Assembly (NCBI RefSeq): GCF_042675965.1
Contig: NZ_JBHTKJ010000028.1
Location: 1 to 42,329 of the forward strand
DNA from: Virgibacillus_R byunsanensis
Lineage (GTDB): Bacteria > Bacillota > Bacilli > Bacillales > Amphibacillaceae
Direction of reading: 5' to 3'
DNA length: 42,329 nucleotides
Below, piece after piece: positions 33,109 to 41,771 of this stretch. The position numbers were made by a program, and so were the translations under genes. Positions within the stretch are counted from its first letter, which is position 1, and the number at the start of each line of letters is the position of its first letter. Below the pieces are notes generated by a model. That model was not told where the DNA came from, did not search any database, and worked only from the letters and a program-made list of their open reading frames with translations.

Positions 33109-35085
33109 TCATCCGATATTCTCATCATTTTCTTTCTTACTTTGGTTTTGTTTATCCTTCTTTTTTGAAACAATTAGTTTATTACGTAGAATAATGATTA
33201 AAACCATTAAACCAACACCTAAAATATCCGAAGTCAACCCGGGATAAATCAATGTAAGAGCTGATATTGCTAATAAAATTCTTATAAACTTATTATTAAT
33301 TTCCTCTTTCCATAACCACCCTTGTATTGCACATGCAATGGCATATGTACCTAGAAAAGCACTTATGATAGTGATTATGATTGAAAGTATTGACCCTTGA
33401 CCCAACAAAGCGGGATTATAGACAAACATAAACGGTATTATAAAGGCAACAGTTCCTAGTTTTACTGATGTTAGGGCAACTTGCATTGGCTTTGCACTAG
33501 CTAAGCCTGATGCTGCAAATGCTGCAAGTGCTACAGGAGGTGTAATGGCTGACAAACATGCAAAGTAAAAAACAAACATGTGTGCCGCTAAAACCGGAAC
33601 ACCGAATTCCACTAAGGCAGGCGCAACAACTGCCGCACTAATTAAATATCCTGCTGTTGTCGGTAGCCCCATTCCAAGTAAAAGGCTGGAAAGCATGGTT
33701 AGTATGAGGGCGATTATAAGAATGCCACCAGAAAATGAAATAATCAAACTGGCAAATTTGAGGCCTAATCCCGTCAAATTTAATATACCGATGACGAGTC
33801 CAGCTGTTGCACAGGAGGCAATTACTTCAAGGGAGGTTTTCGCTCCTTGTGACAAAGCATTGTACGTTTTTTTAAATCCCATTCGCGTTTCTTTTTTTAA
33901 AGCCGCAACCACTAAAGCTGATAAAATAGCAAGTAAAGCTGCTCTAACAAGACTTGAATGAACAATTACCAACATGTAGATAAGTACCAGCAGAGGTATG
34001 GCTAAATGACCATTCTTTTTTAGAACATCAAAAGGTTGGTTTAAAGCGGATTTGGGTATTCCCTTAAGTTTCAGTTTTGCTGCTTCAAAATCAATCATAA
34101 AAAATACCGCTGAATAATATAAAAGCACAGGAATTATAGCAGCATATACGATATCCAAGTAAGGAATCCCTATTAATTCTGCCATTATGAATGCTGCCGC
34201 CCCCATTACGGGTGGCATGAGTTGTCCCCCAGTGGAAGAAACCGCTTCTACAGCTCCAGAAAATTTAGGTTTATAACCAATTTGCTTCATTAAAGGAATA
34301 GTAAATGCTCCAGAAGCAACCACATTTGCATTCGAACTTCCAGTAAATGAGCCAAACAACGAGCTAGCGACAACTGCAGATTTTGCAGGGCCACCTCTTC
34401 GACCACCCGTTAAAGAAATTGATAAATCGATAAATAACTTCCCAGCACCTGAGGTAGCTAGAAACGCTCCGAATAAAATAAACAAAAACACAAAGCTAGC
34501 TGAAGAGGCAACGGGGGTGCTGAATATTGCATCAAGCCCTGTCAAATAACTGATTATACGTTCTAAACTATACCCAGAGTGTCCAAGTATCCCTGGAAGT
34601 CCACTTCCGAAAACTGCATATAATATGAATATAACTGCAATTAATGGAAGAATAAACCCACAGGTCCGCCTTGTTATCTCTAGAACAAGAAATACTATAG
34701 TGGATGCTGCAACAACATCCCATAAATTTGGCGAAATGCCAATCCGATAAATAAGCTGATCTATATCAATTATATAATAAGAAATGGCAGCGATGGCACA
34801 TAAAACGAAAACTATATCAAGTAGTTTAAAGGAAGATTTCTTTTCATGAGTATTTGCTGGATAAATCAAAAACACAAGTATAATTGCAAACCCTAAATGT
34901 GTTAGATACAATATCCATGGATTTAGAGTATAAAATCCACCTAAAACAATAATATGAAAGCACGACATTGATACGGCTATTATTGTCATTATCATGTTTT
35001 GTGTATGTGGCAATACCCTCCCAGCACTTTCACCTTCACTAATTTCTTGTACGTTTATTTTTTCTGTTGTTTTAATGTCTGACAT
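33109..35085 (-). CDS. TRAP transporter fused permease (4TM-12TM, TAXI type)
   Basis: 658 residues of continuous membrane segments joining the small and large TRAP permease domains in one chain. Characteristic motifs include GSFTGSSNANVVASGAFTIP near 263, then EAVSSTGGQLMPPVMGAAAF near 291, and LLGMGLPTTAGYLISAAVVA near 485. The start is taken at MSDIKTTEK (35085), seven bases after AAGGGG; 35088 is an equally close ATG. TRAP systems are sodium-gradient importers of carboxylates and related compounds. The partner binding protein is 440 bp upstream in the same direction. Substrate cannot be read from the permease alone. Confidence 0.92.
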   Translation of the reverse strand: MSDIKTTEKINVQEISEGESAGRVLPHTQNMIMTIIAVSMSCFHIIVLGGFYTLNPWILYLTHLGFAIILVFLIYPANTHEKKSSFKLLDIVFVLCAIAAISYYIIDIDQLIYRIGISPNLWDVVAASTIVFLVLEITRRTCGFILPLIAVIFILYAVFGSGLPGILGHSGYSLERIISYLTGLDAIFSTPVASSASFVFLFILFGAFLATSGAGKLFIDLSISLTGGRRGGPAKSAVVASSLFGSFTGSSNANVVASGAFTIPLMKQIGYKPKFSGAVEAVSSTGGQLMPPVMGAAAFIMAELIGIPYLDIVYAAIIPVLLYYSAVFFMIDFEAAKLKLKGIPKSALNQPFDVLKKNGHLAIPLLVLIYMLVIVHSSLVRAALLAILSALVVAALKKETRMGFKKTYNALSQGAKTSLEVIASCATAGLVIGILNLTGLGLKFASLIISFSGGILIIALILTMLSSLLLGMGLPTTAGYLISAAVVAPALVEFGVPVLAAHMFVFYFACLSAITPPVALAAFAASGLASAKPMQVALTSVKLGTVAFIIPFMFVYNPALLGQGSILSIIITIISAFLGTYAIACAIQGWLWKEEINNKFIRILLAISALTLIYPGLTSDILGVGLMVLIIILRNKLIVSKKKDKQNQSKKENDENIG

Positions 35086-35333
35086 CATTTCACCCCTTAT
35101 TTTATGTGATATTTTAGCTAGGAAAATCATTTAACTTCTCTAATTAGTTATTGCAACAAATACATAAAGTTGGAAACATAGCATCACCTCAGTCCAAAAG
35201 GGTTGTTTTTTAACAACGTTTCGTAAAAAAGAAACCGCAATAAAAGGGGAATTATTATTTTAGTCATGTAAATTAAGAAGCAGTTATAAAGGACTACGTA
35301 TACTCATAATATGTTAAGATTTCAGCAAAATTA

Positions 35334-35360
35334 AGGGGAAAGTTGAGATTCATTTCCCCC
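35334..35360 (-). terminator. Hairpin between TAXI binding protein and TRAP permease genes
   Basis: Minus-strand GGGGAAA / TTTCCCC with an 11-base loop, followed by TTAATTTT. It falls in the 440-bp gap between receptor and permease genes, where partial termination would give more receptor than permease. Confidence 0.55.
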
Positions 35361-35525
35361 ATCTTTCCTCTATAAACTTTAGATGCTTTGGGACACTAGA
35401 TAGTTAAGCAAAACTTTTTTTGAAAGAGTTATTTTACTCATCTTTAAATCATCACTATTGATGATTAATTAATATTACTGGTAGAAGATTAACTGTTCAT
35501 CGAATTTTGTAATATTGAGCAATAT

Positions 35526-36542
35526 CTATTTGTTTTCTGGAGGAATTAAGTTTTCTGGAATCTGAATCCCTTCCTCCTTATAATATTTTAATGCCCCTGG
35601 GTGCAAAGGGATATTGATTTCCTCAATCTTATTAAAATCCTCCTCTTGGGCTGACGATACAGTTGCCAATAGACCATCAACTTCTTCATAAGTAGTTTTT
35701 ACAAGATTGTACACAAAGTCCTCGGATAAGTCTTTGGATGCAACTGCATAATTCCAAAATGCAATAGTGTTAATATCTTCATTATGAAAGCTATAAGACC
35801 CAGCCGGTATAACGCCAGCAGACCAGTAAGGAACTGCTTCTAGCAATTTTTCCATCTCTTCTTGATTAAACCCGACCAATGAAACATCATGAGATGTCTC
35901 CATATCCAATAAAAATGGAGCAGGGATTCCGAAAGCCCCAGAATTAGCATCTGATAGTCCATCTTTTAAGTTCCCGGCTGCTGCATCTACTGGCATTTGA
36001 CTGACTTTCACGTCTTCAAGTTTTAATATATCAACTAATTTTCCAGTCGCAGCTTCACCAGTACCGCCTGGCATTCCTGTAGTAAGATGTTTACCTTCTA
36101 AGTCGGTGATAGAATTAACAGATTTATCTTCTAAAGTATTTACATGAAGTAAACTGGCGTACATTGGGAATAATGATCTAATTTTATCATGTTTTTTATC
36201 CGCCCAACCAACGCCATCGTATGCTTCTCCTGCTAACCAAGCCGTAGTAAATCCTAGCTCCATTTCTCCTGACTGAATTAGTTGAAGATTCGTACTTGGA
36301 CCACCTGTAATCTCTACGGCAATATTTGAATTAGAGACGTTATCATTCATAATCTTTGACCAAGCGCCTCCCCAAACATAATATGAACCACCTTGACTTG
36401 ATGTACCGAGAGTAAAATTTTTAGTAACCCCTTCATTTGTTTCTCCATCCTGTTGTACTCCATTAGATGAACAGCCTACCGAAATTAATAACAAGACAAA
36501 TGTGAACATTAATAATCCCTTAAAGTTAATTCCTACTGACAT
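35526..36542 (-). CDS. TAXI-family TRAP transporter solute-binding lipoprotein
   Basis: 338 residues from the ATG at 36542 (MSVGINFKGLL), nine bases after GGAGG; the in-frame GTG three codons earlier overlaps that site. A signal peptide ends in LLISVGC (lipobox Cys24), so the protein is lipid-anchored outside the cell. The TAXI domain opens TLGTSSQGGSYYVWGGAWSK and continues GGPSTNLQLIQSGEMELGF, the classic substrate-pocket region. It captures the solute for the fused permease. The MmgE/PrpD protein and the lyase on either side suggest an N-substituted amino-dicarboxylate or similar anion as cargo (inference). Confidence 0.9.
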   Translation of the reverse strand: MSVGINFKGLLMFTFVLLLISVGCSSNGVQQDGETNEGVTKNFTLGTSSQGGSYYVWGGAWSKIMNDNVSNSNIAVEITGGPSTNLQLIQSGEMELGFTTAWLAGEAYDGVGWADKKHDKIRSLFPMYASLLHVNTLEDKSVNSITDLEGKHLTTGMPGGTGEAATGKLVDILKLEDVKVSQMPVDAAAGNLKDGLSDANSGAFGIPAPFLLDMETSHDVSLVGFNQEEMEKLLEAVPYWSAGVIPAGSYSFHNEDINTIAFWNYAVASKDLSEDFVYNLVKTTYEEVDGLLATVSSAQEEDFNKIEEINIPLHPGALKYYKEEGIQIPENLIPPENK

Positions 36543-36585
36543 TTGTTTCACCCTCCATAAATTATATTCAGTTCTTTATTCAGTT

Positions 36586-36602
36586 CTACCTAAACTAGGT
36601 AG
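36586..36602. promoter_or_regulatory. Small inverted repeat upstream of the TAXI gene
   Basis: CTACCT-AAACT-AGGTAG, perfect 6-base arms with a 5-base centre, 44 bp before the start codon. It could be an operator half-site pair or a hairpin in the leader. No second copy was noticed nearby. Confidence 0.35.
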
Positions 36603-36757
36603 ATAGTTCAAAGACATCTGTAGTTCTTAGACAATTACTCTAGTCCACCCCATGTAAACAATGTACATTCATTCAAAATTAACACCTTTTGTCTATGATA
36701 AAGTTATACCATTACCAACCTGTACTTTAATTGTATATTTCATTATCTACCTCCCAC

Positions 36758-38251
36758 TTAATGTGTTGATAAAATTTGGTTGATCTTTTCATTTAAATCA
36801 AATTTAGAATTACCAATTTTTTCCTCATAAATAGCGAGTTTATTACTATCCATCAATAAATGTTTTTCAATTTTCTCTAACTGTAATACAACCTCCTCTG
36901 GCGCTGGTCCACCTATAGTATCTCTGGAATTCACATTGGTAATTGGATCTAGTGCCTTACTAATTAGCTCTTCCGTTATACTAATACTTTTACCGGTTTT
37001 TTCTAAAAATGCTTTAGCTACCATTCCGTAATCAATGTATTCCGCGTTTAAACTTTTTTCATGTACTTCCATAACAACATTTGCTACTATTTGATGTGCC
37101 GTGCGAAATGAAACTCTTTCCTCTCTCACAAGCATGTTTGCCAACTCAGTTACAGTACTAAAATTAGCTTTCGTCCTTGATAACATTAGATTATGATTTA
37201 CCTTTAACGTTTTTAGAGTGGGTACCAACACCTCAACAGCAATTTCTATTTCATTTAAGGCATCCCAATAAAACCTCAAACTTTCCATACTTGATTCTCG
37301 TGAGTGTGTATAAGATATATTTTTCAAACTACTAATAGCGGATACAAAAGCCCCTTGAAGGTGTGCAGCTTTAGCTTTAACATGCTCAAGAGTAATTGGA
37401 TTTTTTTTCTGTGGCATAATGCTACTACAAACTGCAACAGAATCGTCCACTTCAATGTAAGAAAACTCATCTGTAGACCATGTATAAAGATCATGGCAAA
37501 AGCGACTTAAATTAACCATAAAAATATTAAGAGAAGACAAAATTTCTAGTATATAATCTCGTGATGCGATACCATCGAGCGAGTTATTCATTACGGAATC
37601 AAAACCCAACCAATATGCTGTTTGTTGTCTGTTAATATTGAATGTTGTGGACGCCATAGCACCTGAACCAAGTGGGCTTTGATTTAACCTATAAAATACG
37701 TTTTCTAGCCGTTCATAATCCCTCTCAATAGCATGGAGAATCCCAGATAAATAGTGTGCAAAGGTTATAGGTTCTGCAGGCTGTGAATGTGTATATCCGG
37801 GCATGATAACGTATAGATTATCTTTAGCAATCTGAAGTATAACTGATCTTAAATGGTTAACTAAAGTGCAAAGTTTAACCAAACAATCACGACTATTTAA
37901 TCTTGTAATTGTGGCATAAATATCATTTCGACTTCTACCGGTGTGTAACTGTCCACCAATTTCTATTCCTGTTTGTTGATTAATGTGTGATTCTATATTA
38001 AAATATAAATCTTCTAATTCCGGATCGATCTCTATGACTCCTGATCCCTTTAATTCCATATTCCTTATCACAGTCAAAATTATCCGACTGTCTTCACGGG
38101 AAATGAGTTCCTGTTCAACAAGCATTACAAGGTGGGATTTATTGACTTCTAGTAAATTATAATAACTTTGCTTCAAATCTTTTTTTATTGCTGGCTCAAT
38201 TATATACTTGATTAGTTCTCCAGTAGGTGCTTTTTTCAAACGTTCTCTCAT
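36758..38251 (-). CDS. Argininosuccinate-lyase-superfamily C-N lyase (probably not ArgH)
   Basis: 497 residues from the ATG at 38251 (MRERLKKAPTGE), seven bases after GGAGG; an in-frame TTG five codons upstream overlaps that site. Superfamily signatures are clear: NIESHINQQTG with HTGRSRND at 103-110, the catalytic-acid region PGYTHSQPAEP (Thr154-His155), and the flexible serine loop CSSIMPQKKNP at 275-285. Family enzymes eliminate fumarate from N-substituted aspartates. The block after RND, RNDQVATD in ArgH, reads RNDIYATI, and the Gly before SSIMPQ is Cys, so the arginine-moiety pocket is altered. No arg genes are nearby. With TRAP and PrpD-type neighbours, an iminodisuccinate- or EDDS-lyase-like role is more likely. 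Confidence 0.82.
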   Translation of the reverse strand: MRERLKKAPTGELIKYIIEPAIKKDLKQSYYNLLEVNKSHLVMLVEQELISREDSRIILTVIRNMELKGSGVIEIDPELEDLYFNIESHINQQTGIEIGGQLHTGRSRNDIYATITRLNSRDCLVKLCTLVNHLRSVILQIAKDNLYVIMPGYTHSQPAEPITFAHYLSGILHAIERDYERLENVFYRLNQSPLGSGAMASTTFNINRQQTAYWLGFDSVMNNSLDGIASRDYILEILSSLNIFMVNLSRFCHDLYTWSTDEFSYIEVDDSVAVCSSIMPQKKNPITLEHVKAKAAHLQGAFVSAISSLKNISYTHSRESSMESLRFYWDALNEIEIAVEVLVPTLKTLKVNHNLMLSRTKANFSTVTELANMLVREERVSFRTAHQIVANVVMEVHEKSLNAEYIDYGMVAKAFLEKTGKSISITEELISKALDPITNVNSRDTIGGPAPEEVVLQLEKIEKHLLMDSNKLAIYEEKIGNSKFDLNEKINQILSTH

Positions 38252-39183
38252 TTTTATATCCTCCAATCTAGTCTATCAAGACATTTATAAGTTATAAGTA
38301 CGATTCAACAACTAACTTCTCTACCTATGGTTTTCTATCTCCTAATATGATGTTAACTATAGTTGCCAAGTAATAGTGTCCCTATTTTTCCAATTTGCTA
38401 ACTATATTTCAGAATTAAGCACATTTTAAGCATCAAATCATATTATTTTTCCAGAAACACATTCTGAATGCTCCTTACCTTACTTTGAAAGTGCTTACAT
38501 ATGATTTTATTAAAATGTTAAGCATAATAGGCCAAATTAAACAATTTAGTAAGGTCACTTTTCCATTATGTCTAATAATAATTTTCTAATATGTCGGTAC
38601 CTCAAAATAGGGAATAGTTATATAGAATCAGTTCAAGTTAAACGTGGCACATCCTCCCTAAGGATCCCTTCTTATACAATCAGACCAAATATATATATTT
38701 AACACCACTATTCACCTCCTAAATTTATGATATAAATAAATACTATTTTATCTAAAAGCATGTAGGCTTTATAAGTGGACCCCTACAGAAGAGGCGTTCG
38801 ATCTGAATACGAACTACAAATATGTTGAGTACTGTTGGGTCCCTATTCTCAAATTTTTCTTGACCACTCCAGAAGTGCACCTTCCTTCTAAAAATTTACT
38901 GATCTTATCTGCAATTTATAACGTAATTTGGTGGTTCATTCCTAAACAAAAATAAAAAACTCTTTTGCTCCGCTATTCAATCAATATTCCTTTCCAACCA
39001 TGGCATTAGCTTAAACACCCTAATTCTAAAAAAATCACCTTCCCTTGTCTGTACACCCTAAATTCTCTCTATAAACTCCAATCATATACTGTACATTTGA
39101 GTTGTAGTGGATTATCGTATTCATAATAGCGATGATTCCCTCTTTCGCAATACTATCCACCACATAGAAACTTCTGATTTTTC
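38252..39183. other. Long gap with gene debris upstream of the lyase
   Basis: No intact gene. A plus-strand frame at 38740-38955 (71 codons, no start) reads coherently: WTPTEEAFDLNTNYKYVEYC, then LTTPEVHLPSKNLLILSAIY and NVIWWFIPKQK. It resembles the end of a small membrane protein I cannot identify. On the minus strand at 38711-38720 a perfect AGGAGG precedes a 16-codon frame. Upstream elements for the lyase gene must lie here, but none is clear. Confidence 0.35.
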
Positions 39184-39185
39184 AT
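39035..39185 (-). pseudogene. Small frameshifted ORF behind the left promoter-leader copy
   Basis: An ATG at 39185 preceded by AAAGGTG opens MKNQKF and then hits a stop. In the next frame the sequence continues sensibly as RSFYVVDSIAKEGIIAIMNT, then IIHYNSNVQYMIGVYRENLG, ending CTDKGR at TGA 39035. That gives a ~50-residue product with one frame change. The family is unknown. The tandem copy of the leader to its right has no equivalent readable frame. Confidence 0.3.
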
Positions 39186-39452
39186 TATTAACACCTTTTC
39201 GTAAGTTACAATGATTTAGGCAAAGTCTCTTTTAAAATTAGGCTTATTAAACATTAATTTGATTACTTCGATAACAGAAACCTACACTAAATATTAGTCA
39301 TGATGTCTGTACCAGCACTTTTGTGGTTAATTTAGAAACATTATACTTAAACAAAGACATAATTTTCAATATTTTTTTAAATCTGTCATTACGAAGGTGA
39401 ATAAGTTTTATTAGAAAATACTATAAAAGGTTATACATATAACAAATTTTAG
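39184..39452 (-). repeat. Promoter-leader repeat, left copy
   Basis: About 270 bp repeated in tandem at 39514-39783 (offset ~330 bp, mid-80s percent identity by eye, small indels). Both copies contain a strong minus-strand promoter, here TTGAAA (39369-39364), an 18-base spacer and TATAAT (39345-39340). Both then have ~150 bases of conserved leader ending at a ribosome-site-like AAGGTG. Conservation covers the promoter and the leader, not a coding frame. Confidence 0.7.
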
Positions 39453-39513
39453 AATTAATGCTTCTTCTAAATTCATATTTCCTCTTTGATCCTTTATAAT
39501 CAATCTTCTACTT

Positions 39514-39783
39514 TATTATTACCACCTTCTCTTAAGTTACAATGATTCAGGAAACGCCTTTTTTAGAGATTAGCTTATTAAGCATTAATTTGATTACCGA
39601 TAACAGAAGCCTACACTAAATAATAATCGTGATGTCTGTCCAGCACTTTTGTTGTTGATCTATAAACATTATACTTGAACAAAGATATAATTTTCAATAT
39701 TATTTTAAAATTCTGTCATTATGAAGATGAATAAGTATTATTAAAAAATACTATAAAAGTTTATACATATAACAAATTTCAGG
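39514..39783 (-). repeat. Promoter-leader repeat, right copy
   Basis: Second unit of the tandem pair. Promoter TTGAAA (39697-39692), 18-base spacer and TATAAT (39673-39668) match the left copy exactly in spacing. Leader landmarks shared by both include AAAAGTGCTGG, ACAGACATCA, TAGTGTAGG and CATTGTAACTTA. It ends at GAAGGTGGTAATAAT, where the left copy has its start codon; here the ATG is lost (ATA). The right edge abuts the UbiA 3'-end copy. Confidence 0.7.
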
Positions 39784-39785
39784 AT

Positions 39786-39872
39786 ATAGACTATCATTAC
39801 CAAGTCTCGGCTTACGAAAAAATCATACACTTGCGGATGATTAATAGTGTTTGGCAGGGTATCTTCATATAA
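39786..39872 (+). repeat. Direct repeat of the UbiA-type gene 3' end, copy B
   Basis: 87 bp matching the last 90 bp of the gene at 20126-21052, including its stop codon. Shared tracts include ACCAAGTCTCGGC and GATGATTAAT. There is a net 3-bp deletion and several substitutions, so this fragment is older or under no constraint. It is followed at once by the alaX terminator, which suggests that the prenyltransferase and alaX genes were once convergent neighbours. Confidence 0.85.
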
Positions 39873-39907
39873 AAAAAGAACCAGATCCTGCTTGGAACAG
39901 AAACTGG
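39873..39907 (-). terminator. Terminator of the alanyl-tRNA editing gene
   Basis: Minus-strand stem CCAGTTTCTG / CAGGATCTGG (one mismatch, one G-T) with a 7-base loop, followed by TTCTTTTTTT. It starts 14 bp after the stop codon. Confidence 0.8.
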
Positions 39908-39920
39908 CCTTCATTTTATT

Positions 39921-41126
39921 TTAGATTGTACGTACATGGTTAGCGAGCTTCTCCATCAATTCTTCTGCTGGGATGGTTCTATCTCCTCCACCTTGCGCAA
40001 TGGAATCCGTTCCTCCGCCTTTCCCATTGATAACAGGCAGGACATCTTTTACGACATCGTTCATATGAACGTCCACATCTTGACTTCTCGAACAGACAAG
40101 TTGAAGCTTGTCCTCATTTTCATTAACCAGCAATACTAGTATTTGATCCGTTTTGACAGCAATCCGCTTAGCCAATTGCTGCAGTTCCGGCATGGGCCGG
40201 TTTGAAAAATTGGCTTTCACTATTTTCCGATTGCTCAGAATCTCTGCCTGTTCCATGAGTGTATCTGCTTCATAGTCGATTAGCTCCATCTTTAAATCAG
40301 TTACCTTTTTTTCGAGTTCTTTATTCGTACTCAACACCTGAGTTGCTCTTTCATGTAAATCGGCTTGAGGGGCATTCAACGTATCCGCCAAATCCTGAAT
40401 AACCTTATGTTTTTCACTAAGCTGATGCAGTACTCTACTCCCACAAACGAAATAAACGCGTATCTTATTCTTCTTTTGTTTTTCCCAATGTAAGATTTTT
40501 ATGGAACTCACCTGTCCAGTAGTATCAGGATGTGTTCCACCACAGCCGTTATAATCAAAATCCGGAATGATAACAAGACGAATAGCTTCTGAAACGGACA
40601 CTTCTTTCCGCAGCGAATAATCGGAAAGTTCTTCTTCTGATACCCATCTTGTTTCCATAATGCGATTTTCCATGATAATATTATTGGCGATTTTTTCAAC
40701 GCGAGACATTTCCTCATCCGAAAGACGATCTATGTCAAGGTCAATTGAGCAAATTTCCGCACCTAAATGGAAGCTAACCGTTTTATAACCATATTCCTCT
40801 TCAAATGCTGCAGATAAAATATGCTGCCCGGCATGCTGCTGCATATGATCAAAACGTCGATCCCAATCTATTTCTCCAGTATACTCACTATGTACCTCCA
40901 TAGGGGCCTCGGTATAATGTCGAATTTCCCCTGCGATTTCCTCCACATCATACACATGTACACCGTTTAGCGTTCCCGTATCGTGTGGCTGGCCACCTCC
41001 AGTTGGGTAAAAAGCAGTTTTATCTAAAATAATATAAAAACGTCCTTGTTCGTCTCGATCCGACTTCTCAAGACTCGCTGTAAAAATGCGCATATATGGA
41101 TCCTGATAATATAATTTTTCTGTCAT
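39921..41126 (-). CDS. alaX: Alanyl-tRNA editing protein (AlaX-L type, with DHHA1 domain)
   Basis: 401 residues from the ATG at 41126 (MTEKLYYQDPYMR), which follows AAAGGAG. A longer frame to 41285 lacks a ribosome site. The N-terminal barrel has the AlaX motif FYPTGGGQPHDTG near 38. The zinc site is HMQQHAGQH (HxxxH) near 94 and CGGTHPDTTG (CxxxH) near 195. The C-terminal DHHA1 domain ends in GKGGGTDSIAQGGGD. It hydrolyses Ser- or Gly-tRNA(Ala) in trans, correcting AlaRS mistakes in the cytoplasm. It is a housekeeping gene at the right border of the acquired region. Confidence 0.93.
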   Translation of the reverse strand: MTEKLYYQDPYMRIFTASLEKSDRDEQGRFYIILDKTAFYPTGGGQPHDTGTLNGVHVYDVEEIAGEIRHYTEAPMEVHSEYTGEIDWDRRFDHMQQHAGQHILSAAFEEEYGYKTVSFHLGAEICSIDLDIDRLSDEEMSRVEKIANNIIMENRIMETRWVSEEELSDYSLRKEVSVSEAIRLVIIPDFDYNGCGGTHPDTTGQVSSIKILHWEKQKKNKIRVYFVCGSRVLHQLSEKHKVIQDLADTLNAPQADLHERATQVLSTNKELEKKVTDLKMELIDYEADTLMEQAEILSNRKIVKANFSNRPMPELQQLAKRIAVKTDQILVLLVNENEDKLQLVCSRSQDVDVHMNDVVKDVLPVINGKGGGTDSIAQGGGDRTIPAEELMEKLANHVRTI

Positions 41127-41460
41127 AACTCTACTCCTTTGCTGGTTGCTCGATAGCTTTACTATAAACGATAACAAATTAGAAGAATACCAAAAGATAT
41201 ATAATGGTTGAGGCAAGTATGGGATAAGATTAATTTCAGAAATACTTTCTTTCCTAGTAGGATAGGGTTCACTTGTAAGGTGCAAAACATTGATTCACAA
41301 GTTATCATTACAGCAACGATCAAAACCTTGAGGACGATTCTCCCCTCAACCCCTTCTTATAGAACATATACTTCTCTCTAATGTCATTTTTTTCTTAAAC
41401 AATCACACCAGTTACTTAAATAGAAATTACACTGCTTGAACATAGGACACCCTATTTTTT
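41127..41460. other. Gene-free region upstream of alaX
   Basis: About 330 bp that should include the alaX promoter. The long upstream extension of the alaX frame has no ribosome site and reads as low-complexity sequence. No other feature was found before the repeat element at 41461. Confidence 0.4.
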
Positions 41461-41710
41461 TGAGGACTCATTGACCTTATTTCCTTTCATTATGTATAAT
41501 TATCGCTGTTGCCGGACTCAGAAGACCTTATTTGTAACAATTCCAGGATTTATAGCTGTTTTTTCATACAATAAGATCCCTTGAGTCCGCTTGAACTTAA
41601 AAATCACTGTTTTTGACACAAATAAGGGCACTGGGGGCCGCTTAAAATTCGTCCGCCTACTTCTACCTCGTTTACACAAGAAGCGACTACTCTTCTAGAG
41701 CAATCACGCA
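41461..41710. repeat. Nested inverted-repeat element, copy 2
   Basis: Same orientation and order as 24311-24548. Outer repeat GAGGACTCATTGACCTTATT (41462) pairs imperfectly with ATAAGGGCACTGGGGGCCGC (ends 41641). An inner pair, CCGGACTCAGAAGACCTTAT and AATAAGATCCCTTGAGTCC, lies between. Downstream homology includes ACAAGAAGCGACTACTCTTC. Divergence between copies is spread over the whole length, but both arms of each pair are recognisable. Confidence 0.75.
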
Positions 41711-41771
41711 AGTTTGATAAGTATATTTTTTTATTCCACAAGCGCCCGACTGTGTAACACGATATTAGAAG

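Noticed and set aside
36758..38251. Calling the lyase canonical ArgH
   Set aside because: No argG or other arginine genes are nearby, and the residues after RND plus the one before SSIMPQKKNP differ from the ArgH pattern. Superfamily-level naming is safer.
39184..39783. T-box or other known riboswitch in the duplicated leader
   Set aside because: There is no T-box core motif (AGGGTGGNACC) and no recognisable known riboswitch consensus. I list it only as an unexplained conserved leader.
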